Shown here piece after piece: positions 33,241 to 43,890 of a stretch of 64,000 nt of DNA. Made by a program: the position numbers and the translations under genes. This DNA is from Adiantum capillus-veneris. Its lineage: Eukaryota; Streptophyta; Polypodiopsida; Polypodiales; Pteridaceae. Location: NCBI GenBank assembly GCA_014529385.2, contig CM043946.1, positions 21,446,577 through 21,510,576 of the forward strand, read 5' to 3'. The notes under the pieces were generated by a model that was not told where the DNA came from, made no database searches, and saw nothing but the letters and a program-made list of their open reading frames with translations. Numbering within the stretch: the first letter of the stretch is position 1; each line of letters begins with the position of its first letter.

Positions 33241-33510
33241 GGTGGCAAGGCATTCAATGCCTTGCCACCCAAAAAAATTTACTCTCGGGCGTCGCTATAT
33301 AAGGCTCTGCAACGTCGCTATGAGCGTCGCTATAGGAAACCTACAACTATCGCTATCTGCGTTGCTATAAGCATCACTATATAGTAACGCTTATAGCAAC
33401 ATTCTCGTAGCGATGCTATTAGTGACAATCTTAGTGACGATGTGGAGTATAAAAACCCAATGTATTGCCGTTGCTAAAAACATCACAAGTGCACATAACC
33501 TCTTGTAGTG
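33241..33510 (+). repeat. CACTA2 3' palindrome, subterminal repeats and terminal repeat
   Basis: A perfect palindrome (33241-33269, arms GGTGGCAAGGCATT and AATGCCTTGCCACC around one C) is followed by decayed GCGTCGCTAT/ATAGCAACG copies (33288-33480) and the terminal CCTCTTGTAGTG. Many CpG positions of the CACTA1 repeats are TG or CA here. Confidence 0.9.
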
Positions 33511-33798
33511 AGAATTCTTCAATGCTTTTTGGTAACGAGCTTATGTTGCCAAAAGTTTATGAGATGTGGGTGCTGCACTATACTTTAGGTGAAGCTCTAG
33601 TATATTGTGGAGCCCATCAATGCTATGTGATCTCAATGGTGTTTGATCCAAGAGATTCTAAGGATATTCATAAGCAGATTCAATATGGATGGATACTATT
33701 AAGTATGCATAGTAATTGCGTGCTATTTGAACCAGGGGTAGAATATTTCCACCAAATATGAAAGAAATTGAAGACGAGGTGTCTGCAAGAATTACTAC

Positions 33799-35405
33799 TG
33801 TAATGGAATTAGCCTATTCAACTTGAGAGTAGCAGAAATTAATGGCAATACTTTTGAGAAATAACTTTGTGAGCATAGCGGGTAGACATAATTGAAGATA
33901 GCAACATAATCATAGCAATTAGTTAACTTGGCATGAACAATACTTTTGCAAGAGAGAGAATTTAGAGAACATGACAACAGTTGAGGACTGGAGCCGGTCC
34001 CCCCTCCAATAGGCATTTGTATTATGATTTCTCCCATAAAGAGAGACTTGTTACAATACAATCTTTGTGTTCCTTGTGACCTAGGTGATGCAATGAAGAT
34101 GGAAAGCTTCATGCATCACAAACATAGCATAACATAAAATTGAAGAAAGCTTTAACTATCCCAAGCCTCAGTCCCAAGACCTCAAACACCTTCGAAGGTG
34201 GAGAGAGCTAGCAGGGAATGAGGGTAGGGAAGAGGAAGAAGAAACATTTCGTAGGAGAAAGAACTAGTTCCTCACTTATCATACTCTTGTTGCTAGCATA
34301 CATAATAGCATAGTAATGAAGAAGAAGGAGATGGCAAGATCAAGCATTGAAGCATGGCTCTTGGTTGGATTTGCACTCCATAGCCAAGAGTGTTGGTGTA
34401 GGCTCTCAACCTCTACTTGCTTGGAGAAGGAGAGGGAGCTCTTGCACTTTGCATAGCACACAATTAGAGTGTTTGTGAGTGTGTGTGGGTGAGTATACCC
34501 CCTAAGCATCCCCCTAGCTTGCTTGGGTCGACCCCCCCTTGTAGCTCATGATGAAAGCTCATTGGACCCCTCCAGGCCTAGCCAATCACAAGCCGGAGCC
34601 ATTACAAGCAACAAGGGTAGCCTTGGGACAAGTGTCCCCCTTTCCCCTTTGAGAGAGAGGACTTGATAAATGCCAAATCAATTAATTAAATATCCTAAAT
34701 TATCATTGGACCCCTTGGGTGGCCAACCAATAGGCTTCAGGCACACCATGAGGGCAACATGAGGAGGAACTTGACAAGTGTCCTTGCTGCCTCTTCAAGC
34801 TGGGGCTTCCCTTGTGTGTGTGAGTGGGTGTTCTCTCTCTAGCCCCTAGGAAAAGGGCTCGCCCCCCCTCTTGTAGGGATCCTTTTTGACTTTGGTGCTC
34901 AAGCACCTTATTCATCAAGCATGACTAAGCACTTGAAGTAGGGGGTGTTCCCACAAGCATCTCAGGCAAGCTTCTCAAGGCACCTCAAGCACCTTAATCA
35001 TGCAGCAAGTCAGGCACCTCAAGCATGGAGCCAGTCAAGCACGTCAAGAATCTTAATCAAGCACCTCAAGCATGACAAGCACCTCAAGCACGACAAGCAC
35101 CTCGAGGTTTGGCCGGGTTCCCACATCAAGATCAGCCCTAGCTTACCTAAGGTCAAAGGACTTTTACACACATTATCGGAGGTCTTCAATGAAGCTAACC
35201 CTAAGGTCTTAGGATCCATTGGATAGCCTTGCTCTTTGATAGACCATCTCTCATTTGGGCCCCTTTACCATTGGCCCCGTGTTGAGATAGATCTATAAGC
35301 ACATATCTATATCTTAACACTTGTTCCCGTTTATTCTCCCACATTAAGTGATCAATTTAATATGAGAAAATCATTTGGGTTGGTTAGATATTAGATTTTA
35401 TGACA
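33799..35405 (-). repeat. Gypsy1 3' LTR (left copy)
   Basis: 1,607 bp. Near 34905-35105 it contains an irregular minisatellite of CAAGCACCTCAAGCATG words. A 13-bp segment (ATTTATGTGG region) near 33990 is missing relative to the other LTR. The purine tract for it reads AAGAGAGAGG on the minus strand at 35409-35420. Confidence 0.95.
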
Positions 35406-35764
35406 TTACCTCTCTCTTGAAATCATAGTCGTCCTCGACTATGTGGTAGAAGAGATAAAGCCTTAGTCATTAGTCAATCGTACTTAGCGGGTAGAGGATC
35501 CCTTTTTACCCTACGACATCTTTCCAAGATGGATGACTAATCCATTTGGTGCTTGGGAGACATAGCTGCCGCAAGCATGTCTGCTCTTTAGTCCATTTCA
35601 TGCTCCCAAGGTAGAGTGACAACTTTTACTTGGTGTTTGAGAGACCTCGTCATTACAAACATGATTCTAAGCATGCATACTAGTTAAATTTGTGCACAAT
35701 TAAAAAGACAACTAGTCTTATAAGAGAAAAACATGAGTCATTTAAAAGAAATTTGTACATTTGC

Positions 35765-37128
35765 TTACTCTAATGTAGCATTGTAAGCATTGACAAGGTT
35801 CATACTATCCTTAAGCTGTACTCCTTGCATCCATCTAGCATCTTCAAAAGGATAATTTTTGAACTTAATAAGATACCGTCGGATAATCTGACCATGTCGT
35901 AGTACCTTGTCTTCATGCCAAAGGACAGCTTCGGGTTTTAGCACCTCTTCTTGGTCTTCAACTTCGGGAGGGTCTTCAATGATTGGTTCAGTTGGTGGCT
36001 CTCCTTTGTAGGGCTTAAGTAGGCTTACATGAAAGGCATTGTGTATGAGCCAATGGTTGGGCAACTTGAGTTGATAAGCCGTTTCATTGATGGGCTTCAA
36101 GATGTGAAAAGGACCATAGTATCTTTTTGGTAGTTTAGCATAATACTTTTGATGGCCCGTAGGATTTTTGCCTGTCGTTTGCCTTAATCGAGCCTTAGGA
36201 AACCTAAGTAAGACCCAATCATTTTCTTTGAACATTAAGGCTCTCCTGTGCTTATCAGCAACAGCTTTTTGCCTTTGTTGAGAGATGGATATAGCCTCCC
36301 TAATCTTTTGAAAAGATTCTTGTAGGTCACGGCTATACTCATCGGCGGCGAAGATCTTCCCATGTACTTTGAGTAGCAAGGGACTTTTATGTCTTCCCTC
36401 AATGATCTCAAAAGGTGCTTTCCCCGTAGAAGTATGTACAGTATTATTGTAGGCATACTCTACAAGAGGTAAGTACTTTTCCCATCGTGAGCGTTGATCT
36501 ACTTCGGTAACATAAGTCTTGAGTAGATCGAGTATCGTAAGATTGGCTATCTCACTTTGGCCATCCGTTTGTGGGTGATAGGCTGAAGAGAAATTCAATC
36601 TTGTTCCTAGATTTTCAAAGAGACCTTTCCAGAAATTACTGGTCATTCTAGGATCTCTATCTGACATGATGGATGTGGGTAATCCATGGTGCTTGAAAAT
36701 CTGAGATATGAAGAGAGTTGCCATTTGATGTGCCTTAATAGTCTTTTTGACAGGAATAAAATGTGCTTGCTTGCTAAACCTGTCGACTATTGTCCATATT
36801 CCGGTATTCCCATGGATAGACTTGGGTAATCCAAAGATGAAATCCATGGATATACTCTCCCATGGTGAATTTGGAATAGGCAATGGCTGGAGTAATCCAA
36901 GTTGCTTCCCTCTATCATACTTGGTCTTTTGGCATACTACACATTTTGATACATACTCTTGTATGTCCACTTTCATGGTAGGCCAATAGAAGTACGTCTC
37001 TATTCCTTGGAGAGTAGGTTGAATACCTCTATGCCCCGCATATGGAGAGGAGCATGGGATTCATACATAACCTTCTCACGAAGGGAATGGGTAACACATA
37101 GCCTATTGCCGTGGAGAAGATAACCATC
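35765..37128 (-). pseudogene. Gypsy1 integrase with GPY/F module and chromodomain-like tail
   Basis: From 37128 the frame continues after the TAG (DGYLLHGNRLCVTHSLREKV). A 1-base frame change near 37045 leads into the zinc finger (YAGHRGIQPT...CVVCQKTK) and a 403-codon frame from 36976. Catalytic residues are visible: SMDFIFGLP, SDRDPRMTSNFW and HPQTDGQSEIAN (D, D, E). The GPY/F module is KRYYGPFHILKPINETAYQL. The tail YLIKFKNYPFEDARW resembles a type II chromodomain, which in related elements guides insertion to marked chromatin. The lesions are one stop and one frame change. Confidence 0.92.
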
Positions 37129-38640
37129 CTACAAGGTGAATGGTTCCTCTTTCTTCCCCAAAGCAAGGGCTGACATTATGTCTCTAAAGTCAGGGTCAGT
37201 AGCATAATCATCTATCATAGAGGATAGATCATTGTGAGTAGCTATAGACACCGCATTAACTTTTGGTCGTCGTGAAAGTGCATCGGCAACTTGATTGTGC
37301 TTACCAGCTATGTGAGCAATATGGAAATTAAATTGCGAAAGAAAATTTGCCCACCTCATTTGTTTGTCGAAAAGCTTGGTTTGCGTCATGAAATACTTGA
37401 GACTTTGGTGGTCGGTTCGTAGGATAAATGGAGTCCCCAATAGGTAGTGCTTCCATGTGTCTAGGGCATGTAGAACACCTAAAAGCTCTTTCTCATAAAT
37501 GCCCAAGACTCGTTCATCACCATTGAGCCTTCGGCTCTCATATGCTATGGCATGCCCTTCTTGAAGCAAAACCGCTCCAAGGCAATCACCACAAGCATCA
37601 CATTGGACCTCAAATGGCTTTGAGAGATCCGGAAGCACGAGGACTGGTTGGGAAGTAAGATTCTCTTTGAGTTTTTCAAAACCATTTTGCTCCTTAGCAG
37701 TCCATACAAACTTAACGTTCTTCTTAGTTAAGTCGTGTAGTGGTCTTGCTACTTGAGAGAATTTTGCTATGAAGCGTCTATAGTATGCACACATACCAAT
37801 AAAGCTTCTTAGATCATGTAAATTTCTTGGGTTAGGCCATGCTTTTACTACCTCTAACTTTGATGGATCCATTTGGATACCATCTTTAGAGATAATATGA
37901 CCTAGGCATTGAATCTCTTGAAGGAAGAATTCGCTTTTCTTTTGGTTGAGATAAAGCTTGTTCTCCCTCAATGCTTGAAAAATCACTTGGAGATGTTGCT
38001 TATGTTCCTCCAAAGACTTGGAGTAGATGATGATATCATCAAAGAACACTCCAGTGAATTTTCGATATGGTACAAAAATTTTCTCCATCAAACGATTGAA
38101 TGTAGCTTGTGCATTAGTCAAGCCAAAAGGCATGACTAGATATTCATAAAGACCAAACGTTGTGTGAAACGCGGTCTTTAAGATATCTTCATCCACTATC
38201 CTTATTTGATGATAGCCACTCTTAAGGTCAATCCTATTGAAGTAGGTAGAGCCTTGTAGCTTATCAAACACATCTTCTACCCGAGGTACCGGAAATCTGT
38301 TTTTGATAGTGATATGGTTTAGTGCTCGATAGTCCACACACATACGGTATGTACCATCTTTCTTTTGCACTAAAAGGACTAGAGAACAAAAGGGAGAGGA
38401 ACTAGGCCTCACCATCCCTTTGTCTACCAGCTCTTGTACTTGCCTCATAATCTCCTCTTGTTGAGCTTGTGAGACTCGATAAGGAGGTTTGTTAGGCGGT
38501 GAGCTTCCTGGAAGGAGCTCAATACGATGGTCATCATCCCCTTGTTTTGGAGGTAGGTCCATAGGGATATCATCGATGAACACATCTTGGAATCCTTTTA
38601 GAAAAGGACACAAGTCTAACTCTTCTTTGATTCCTATCAT
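37129..38640 (-). CDS. Gypsy1 reverse transcriptase and RNase H (503 open codons)
   Basis: An uninterrupted part of a once longer pol. The RT has VQKKDGTYRMCVDYRALN, FPVPRVEDVFDKLQG, the palm FNRIDLKSGYHQIRI, MPFGLTNAQATF and the catalytic VFFDDIIIYSKS (F-x-DD). RNase H follows with FEVQCDACGDCLGAVL, GIYEKELLGVLHAL, RTDHQSLKYF and AGKHNQVADALSRR. It ends at a TAG where related proteins continue toward integrase. The catalytic Asp residues are present, so the domain itself could be active if translated. Confidence 0.93.
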   Translation of the reverse strand: MIGIKEELDLCPFLKGFQDVFIDDIPMDLPPKQGDDDHRIELLPGSSPPNKPPYRVSQAQQEEIMRQVQELVDKGMVRPSSSPFCSLVLLVQKKDGTYRMCVDYRALNHITIKNRFPVPRVEDVFDKLQGSTYFNRIDLKSGYHQIRIVDEDILKTAFHTTFGLYEYLVMPFGLTNAQATFNRLMEKIFVPYRKFTGVFFDDIIIYSKSLEEHKQHLQVIFQALRENKLYLNQKKSEFFLQEIQCLGHIISKDGIQMDPSKLEVVKAWPNPRNLHDLRSFIGMCAYYRRFIAKFSQVARPLHDLTKKNVKFVWTAKEQNGFEKLKENLTSQPVLVLPDLSKPFEVQCDACGDCLGAVLLQEGHAIAYESRRLNGDERVLGIYEKELLGVLHALDTWKHYLLGTPFILRTDHQSLKYFMTQTKLFDKQMRWANFLSQFNFHIAHIAGKHNQVADALSRRPKVNAVSIATHNDLSSMIDDYATDPDFRDIMSALALGKKEEPFTL

Positions 38641-39148
38641 TTACATTTGATGAAACATTATTAGCTTTTAGAGACTCTTTGACATAAATCATGTACGCAG
38701 AAACTGAGCTCTTCATTGATTTATCAAAAGAAAGAGGATTTACAAGTGGAATAGTGCGACCACGCTCACTAGCATCTATATACATGTTCTTTCCCCTGTA
38801 GGTGAAGTAAATTCTCCTTTCAGGGAACTTCATGTTGGCAGCCATGCGATCAAACCATGGTGCCCCTAGGATAACATCCTGATGTTGGAGAGGAGAGATA
38901 AATAAGTCTTCTTTGTCGACATAGCTTTGGACATGAAGCCTCAACTTCCCAATCAAGGGAGTAACGGAGGCTTGTTGTCCCTTGACAGCTGCATCAGTTG
39001 TTACTATATCTCCCATCTCAAAAGCTTGAATGCCCAACTTGGTGGCCAACTCTATTGATATGAAGTTGAGAGTAGAGCCAAGGTCAAACAAGATGAAGGC
39101 ATCATGCTCTCTTACCTTTCCCCAAGCATAGGAAAGTGATGATCCTTT
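38570..39148 (-). pseudogene. Gypsy1 aspartic protease region
   Basis: In the same frame as the knuckle but after a TGA near 39150. The retropepsin start reads HDAFILFDLGSTLNFISIELA, with DLGS where many elements have DSGS. It continues with HQDVILGAPWFDRM, the typical end of this fold, to the stop at 38570. The following RT lies in another frame, so a frame change occurs near 38640. Confidence 0.85.
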
Positions 39149-40025
39149 TCAATGAGCATCCTCTTTTGGAGCTTCAATGGTGGAAGCCCTAGGAGTCTCA
39201 TTGCGAGTATTCTTCTTGGGGCAATAACGATAGCCATGTCCTTGCTCCCCACACTTGAAACACTTATGGTCCTTGCGAAAAGCTTCAAGATCTTCAGTAG
39301 AGAGTTTTTTTTTACCTTTGTAAACTCCCTTCTCCTTGGACCGATTGTTGTTGTTGTTGTTGTTGTTGGAAGTGCCTTGGGAATTATTTTGAGCATTGGA
39401 TTTCCCCTTTGCATCATTTTTATCTTTGTTTTCCATTTCCTCCCTCCTTGAACTTCTTTAGCTTTTGTGACCTTCGCCATGCAGGAAATGATTTGCGATG
39501 TCCTCCCCTCTTGTATTCTCTAGGAGAATAGCCATAACTTTCATCGGAAGAGGAGGAAGGTGAAGAAGAAGGAGAAGAGGGTGACTTCTTCCTAGCCCTT
39601 TTCTTCCTTTGTTTCCTGTCTTGCCTTTCAGAGTGATGAGGAGAAGGACTATAGGTTGCTCTTTTCCTCTTGAGAGGAGTAGGCGATCGTCTAGACCGCC
39701 GTCTTTGTGGAGCCACATATTCAGAAGAACTTAGACTTTCATTGCTTTCTTTCTCTTTGGATTCCTCCTCTCGAATGGGAGAGAGTCTTCTTTTGGGGGT
39801 CTCTTCAAGAGGCCTCCTAAGCTCTCTCTCCTCTTGGAGAGGAAGGGAAATTCCATAGGCACGAAGTTTTTGAGTAACTTCGGCTTGCAAAGTAGGGTTT
39901 CCCATAGCTTGTTGCAACCTAGTCACGAGATAATTCACAAACATGGGAGCATCTTCATTAGCACCTTCATGTGCGAAATCAAAGCTATCAATGTTCATTC
40001 TACTCTCTTGATTATTGTCAGCCAT
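39149..40025 (-). pseudogene. Gypsy1 gag with capsid core deleted
   Basis: The start is the minus-strand ATG at 40025 (MADNNQESRMN), supported by the same start in gypsy2 (60396). The N-terminal part (to about 39440) is Arg/Ser-rich with PIREEE and poly-Ser stretches. Sequence then jumps directly from KKFKEGG to a linker DAKGKSNAQN, poly-Asn and the knuckle CFKCGEQGHGYRYC (CX2CX4HX4C intact). Gypsy2 has about 500 bp between these points, encoding the capsid (Retrotrans_gag) region. The jump also changes frame. Gag normally forms the particle; this one cannot without help. Confidence 0.88.
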
Positions 40026-40426
40026 GTTAACAAAATTTATGTATGTACTTAGTGTATGCTTTGGCAATTCAAAACCTTAGTTGCCACTCCTCTTCGCCTT
40101 TGAAAATTGGCTCTTAAGTATCTACACCCATGGCTCAAAGTGGTTAATTATAGAGAGTAGAGGAGTAGGTCTAACATAGCAGAGTTGCCAAGGGCTAGCT
40201 CCTTTCGGACTTCTTATGGCTCAATAATGGTAAAGCCGTAGGCAAGTCTAAAAAGACTCCATTATTAAGTCCAAAGCTCCCGAGGTGTGCACCACCCCCC
40301 ACATAGTGGGCTTAACAAAACCGATATTAGATCCTAGTTCCACTTACCCTATTATAATTAACAACATCAACCATTTATAGGCTACTTAAGGACCTCTCTT
40401 CTTAAGCAAGAAAAGAGAAACCAAAT

Positions 40427-40438
40427 GCTCTGATACCA
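40427..40438 (-). other. Gypsy1 primer-binding site (tRNA-iMet)
   Basis: The minus strand reads TGGTATCAGAGC one base inside the 5' LTR, a perfect initiator-Met match. Confidence 0.94.
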
Positions 40439-40439
40439 A

Positions 40440-42059
40440 TGTAATGGAATTAGCCTATTCAACTTGAGAGTAGCGGAAATTAATGGGAATACTTTCGAGA
40501 AATAACTTTGTGAGCATAGCGGGTAGACATAATTGAAGATAGCAACATAATCATAGCAGTTATTTAACTTGGCATGAACAATAATTTTGCAAGAGAGAGA
40601 ATTTAGAGAACATGACAACATTTGAGGACCGGATTTATGTGGAGCCGGTCCCCCCTCCAATAGGCATTTGTATTATGATTTCTCCCATAAAGAGAGACTT
40701 GTTACAATACAATCTTTGTGTTCCTTGTGACCTAGGTGATGCAATGAAGATGGAAAGCTTCATGCATCACAAACATATCATAACATAAACTTGAAGAAAG
40801 CTTTAACTATCCCAAGCCTCAGTCCCAAGACCTCAAACACCTTCGAAGGTGGAGAGAGCTAGCAGGGAATGAGGGTAGGGAAGAGGAAGAAGAAACATTT
40901 CGTAGGAGAAAGAACTAGTTCCTCACTTATCATACTCTTGTTGCTAGCATAAATAATAGCATAGTAATGAAGAAGAAGGAGATGGAAAGCTCAAGCATTG
41001 AAGCATGGCTCTTGGTTGGATTTGCACTCCATAGCCAAGAGTGTTGGTGTAGGCTCTCAACCTCTACTTGCTTGGAGAAGGAGAGGGAGCTCTTGCACTT
41101 TGCATAGCACACAATTAGAGTGTTTGTGAGTGTGTGTGGGTGAGTATACCCCCTAAGCATCCCCCTAGCTTGCTTGGGTTGACCCCCCCTTGTAGCTCAT
41201 GATGAAAGCTCATTGGACCCCTCCAGGCCTAGCCAATCACAAGCCGGAGCCATTACAAGCAACAAGGGTAGCCTTGGGACAAGTGTCCCCCTTTCCCCTT
41301 TGAGAGAGAGGACTTGATAAATGCCAAATCAATTAATTAAATATCCTAAATTATCATTGGACCCCTTGGGTGGCCAACCAATAGGCTTCAGGCACACCAT
41401 GAGGGCAACATGAGGAGGAACTTGACAAGTGTCCTTGCTGCCTCTTCAAGCTGGGGCTTCCCTTGTGTTTGTGAGTGGGTGTTCTCTCTCTAGTCCCTAG
41501 TAAAAGGGCTCGCCCCCCCTCTTGTAGGGATCATTTTTGACTTTGGTGCTCAAGCACCTTAGTCATCAAGCATGACTAAGCACTTGAAGTAGGGGGTGTT
41601 CCCACAAGCATCTCAGGCAAGCTTCTCAAGGCACCTCAAGCACCTTAATCATGCAGCAAGTCAAGCACCTCAAGCATGGAGCCAGTCAAGCACCTCAAGC
41701 ATCTTAATGAAGCACCTCAATCATGACAAGCACCTCAAGCACGACAAGCACCTCGAGCTTGGTGGGCCGGGTTCCCACCTCAAGCTCAGCCCTAGCTTAC
41801 CTAAGATCAAAGGACTTTTACAAACATTATTGGAGGTCTTCAATGAAGCTAACCCTAAGGTCTTATGCTCCATTGGATAGCCTTGGTCTTTGATAGACCA
41901 TCTCTCATTTGGGCCCCTTTACCATTGGCCTCGTGTTGAGATAGATCTATAAGCACATATCTATATCTTAACACTTGTTCCCGTTTATTCTCCCAAATTA
42001 AGTGATCAATTTAATATGAGAAAATCATTTGGGTTGGTTAGATATTAGATTTTATGACA
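40440..42059 (-). repeat. Gypsy1 5' LTR (right copy)
   Basis: 1,620 bp; drives minus-strand transcription in an intact element. It carries the same GCACCTCAAG minisatellite (41560-41765). Confidence 0.95.
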
Positions 42060-42308
42060 ACTACTATTGAAGTTCAGTCTATAGTTCAAGAATCAGTTCA
42101 GGATGCAGTTGCAGTTACAGTTACAGTTACAGTTATACAGGTTGATGATAAAGAGGATCAACAGAACCTGGAAGATCTTTTGCTCAAAAGTGTTGAAGCA
42201 ATGTCTAAAGATCTAGGTATTGATGCTACATTACTTGAAGCTACTGAGGATATGGAGGAACAGTCAGCAGTTCCTGTTGAAAATGAAGATTCAAGTCTTC
42301 AGGGGTAG

Positions 42309-43112
42309 TAGCCAGAAGAATTTTATTTTGATTTTCAAGCTTGTTTTATCAAGGGATGTTGTGGGTTCTCACAATGTTTGAGAAACATTGCCCACCAGGT
42401 GTGCCAGGTGTTAGAGCTTGATTTGTCAAGACATTGAGGGCATTATATTTTAAAAATGTAACTAAGGTCTTAGCTTTAAACCTTAGGATCATGTTTACAC
42501 AAGGTCTTTATGCCTAGGTAGTTGGAAATACCCGAATGGTCACATAGCGAGTAGCAATTTTCGGATGTAACTACCCTGCAGTTTGAAGTCTTCCTGCAAA
42601 CGTACTACTGTTTTATGCCTATAGTTAGATGTTAATGATGAATACAGGGTAGATCATTACTTTCTCTTGCTTTGCCATGGTCTCTTGTGTTCATACAATC
42701 TGCAATTTTCATCGTGTAATGTGAAGTCTTCTGCCTCGTTTTTCTCTACATTGTATCATTCTTGTATTGATTACCTATAAGGGCTGTGAGCCCCTAATAG
42801 TATAGATTTTTTTATGAAGAGGTTTCCACACAAAGGAGACTCTTGCAAAATTTTTGAGAATCACGTTTTATGTACAAGCTCAAAAATACATACAAATGGT
42901 GCTTTTTATAAAGTTTCATTTTGCATAACCATTGTTGTGCTTCCATATTTCTAAAAAGTGTTTAATAGTTGAAGGATTGTACTATAAGATTTTGAGGTTT
43001 TTCACTAAGCAATGATGGTTAAAGATATCATTAGTGTAAAATCAGGATTCAAAAGCTCAAAAAAACAGTTCCAATTGTAAAAGCTCAAAATTGAAAGCTC
43101 GCAAAAATAAAA
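42309..43112. other. 3' flank of the acidic reading frame, no gene seen
   Basis: AT-rich, with several TTTTATG/TGTATTG stretches that could serve as plant polyadenylation signals. No repeat family was recognised. Confidence 0.4.
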
Positions 43113-43857
43113 TCCACATAAAAGACTAACCCAAATGATTTTCTCATATTAGAATGATCATTTAATGTGGGAGAATAAACGGGAACAAGGGTTAGAATAT
43201 AGACATGTGTATCTCGGCACACCGAACCGAAGGCAATGGGTCCAAATGGGAATGGTCTAGCAAAGAGAAATGCCGACTAATGGAGCTTAAAAGACCTTAG
43301 GATTAGCTTCATTAAAGACCTCCAAAGACTAACCCAATTGATTGTCTCATATTAAATGAATCATTTAATGTGGGACAATAAACGGGAACAAGAGTTAGAA
43401 TATAGACATGTGCTTTTAGATTTATCTCAGCATGGGACCAAAGGCAATGGGTCCAAATGGGAGATGGTCTAGCAAAGATCAATGTGAACTAATGGAGCTT
43501 AAAAGACCTTAGGATTAGCTTCATTAAAGACCTCCAAAGGTTAGTGTTAAAAGTCCTTAGATGTAGGACCTTAGATAAGCTAGGGTTGAACCTGAGGTGG
43601 GAGCCCGGCCCAAGCTAGAGGTGCTTGTGGTGCTTGCTGACTAAGGTGATTGAGGTGCTTGTCATGCTTGCTTACTAAGGTTCTTGAGTTCTTTGTCATG
43701 CTTGATGATTAAGGTGCTTGAGGTGCTTGTCATGTTTTATGACTAAGGTGCTTTAGGGGCTTCAAGGCTAAGGTGCTTAAGGGGGGAGGTGTTCCAGAAA
43801 GTCAACAACATCCCTACACAAGGGGGGATGAGCCCTACAAGTAGGTGCATGAGAGAG

Positions 43858-43890
<33 letters not shown>

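Larger units (their letters stand above)
23944..33510 (+). mobile_element. CACTA (En/Spm) transposon, copy 2
   Basis: Ends CACTACAAGAGG (23944) and CCTCTTGTAGTG (33510) are the same 12-bp repeats as CACTA1. The flanking triplets are ATA and AGA, so the 3-bp target duplication has one mismatch. The order of parts matches CACTA1: subterminal repeats, CT/CA block, AT-rich tract, GA run, TNP2 with DUF4218 and DUF4216, TNPA-like gene, palindrome, subterminal repeats. It is longer (9,567 bp) because the TNP2 core is present and a 1.36-kb element is inserted. Both genes are broken, so it is older than CACTA1 or has been inactive longer. Confidence 0.93.
33799..42059 (-). mobile_element. Ty3/gypsy chromovirus-like LTR retrotransposon (gypsy1), minus strand
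   Basis: LTRs at 33799-35405 and 40440-42059 (TGTAATGG...TTTTATGACA as read on the plus strand) are flanked by the 5-bp duplication ACTAC (33794-33798, 42060-42064). Excision restores an in-frame junction in the acidic reading frame. Internal order on the minus strand is gag, CCHC, protease, RT-RNase H, integrase with GPY/F module and chromodomain-like tail, which is the gypsy order. LTR divergence is about 2-2.5% by eye plus a 13-bp indel. The capsid part of gag is deleted, and a few stops and frame changes break pol. Confidence 0.96.
22031..42308 (+). pseudogene. Long acidic reading frame of unknown family, broken and split by two transposons
   Basis: Coding-like segments lie in order at 22031-22345, 22329-22660, 22833-23940, 33514-33798 and 42065-42308. 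The 22833-23860 part stays in one frame across four stops (TAA 23079, TAA 23121, TAA 23427, TAG 23550). CACTA2 interrupts it after ...AASKRES. The frame resumes as ENSSMLFGNELMLPKVYEMW...LVYCGAHQCYVISMVFDP. Gypsy1 interrupts it again at ARITT, and reading continues exactly in phase as IEVQSIVQESVQDAV through a TVTVTV stretch to the stop at 42306-42308. The product would be acidic, with many Asp/Glu. No known domain was recognised. It may be a dead host gene or a non-pol part of an old retroelement. Confidence 0.5.

Noticed and set aside
23941-33513. Perfect 3-bp target duplication for CACTA2
   Set aside because: The flanking triplets are ATA and AGA. The ends are certain from the terminal repeats, but the duplication has one mismatch and is not claimed as perfect.
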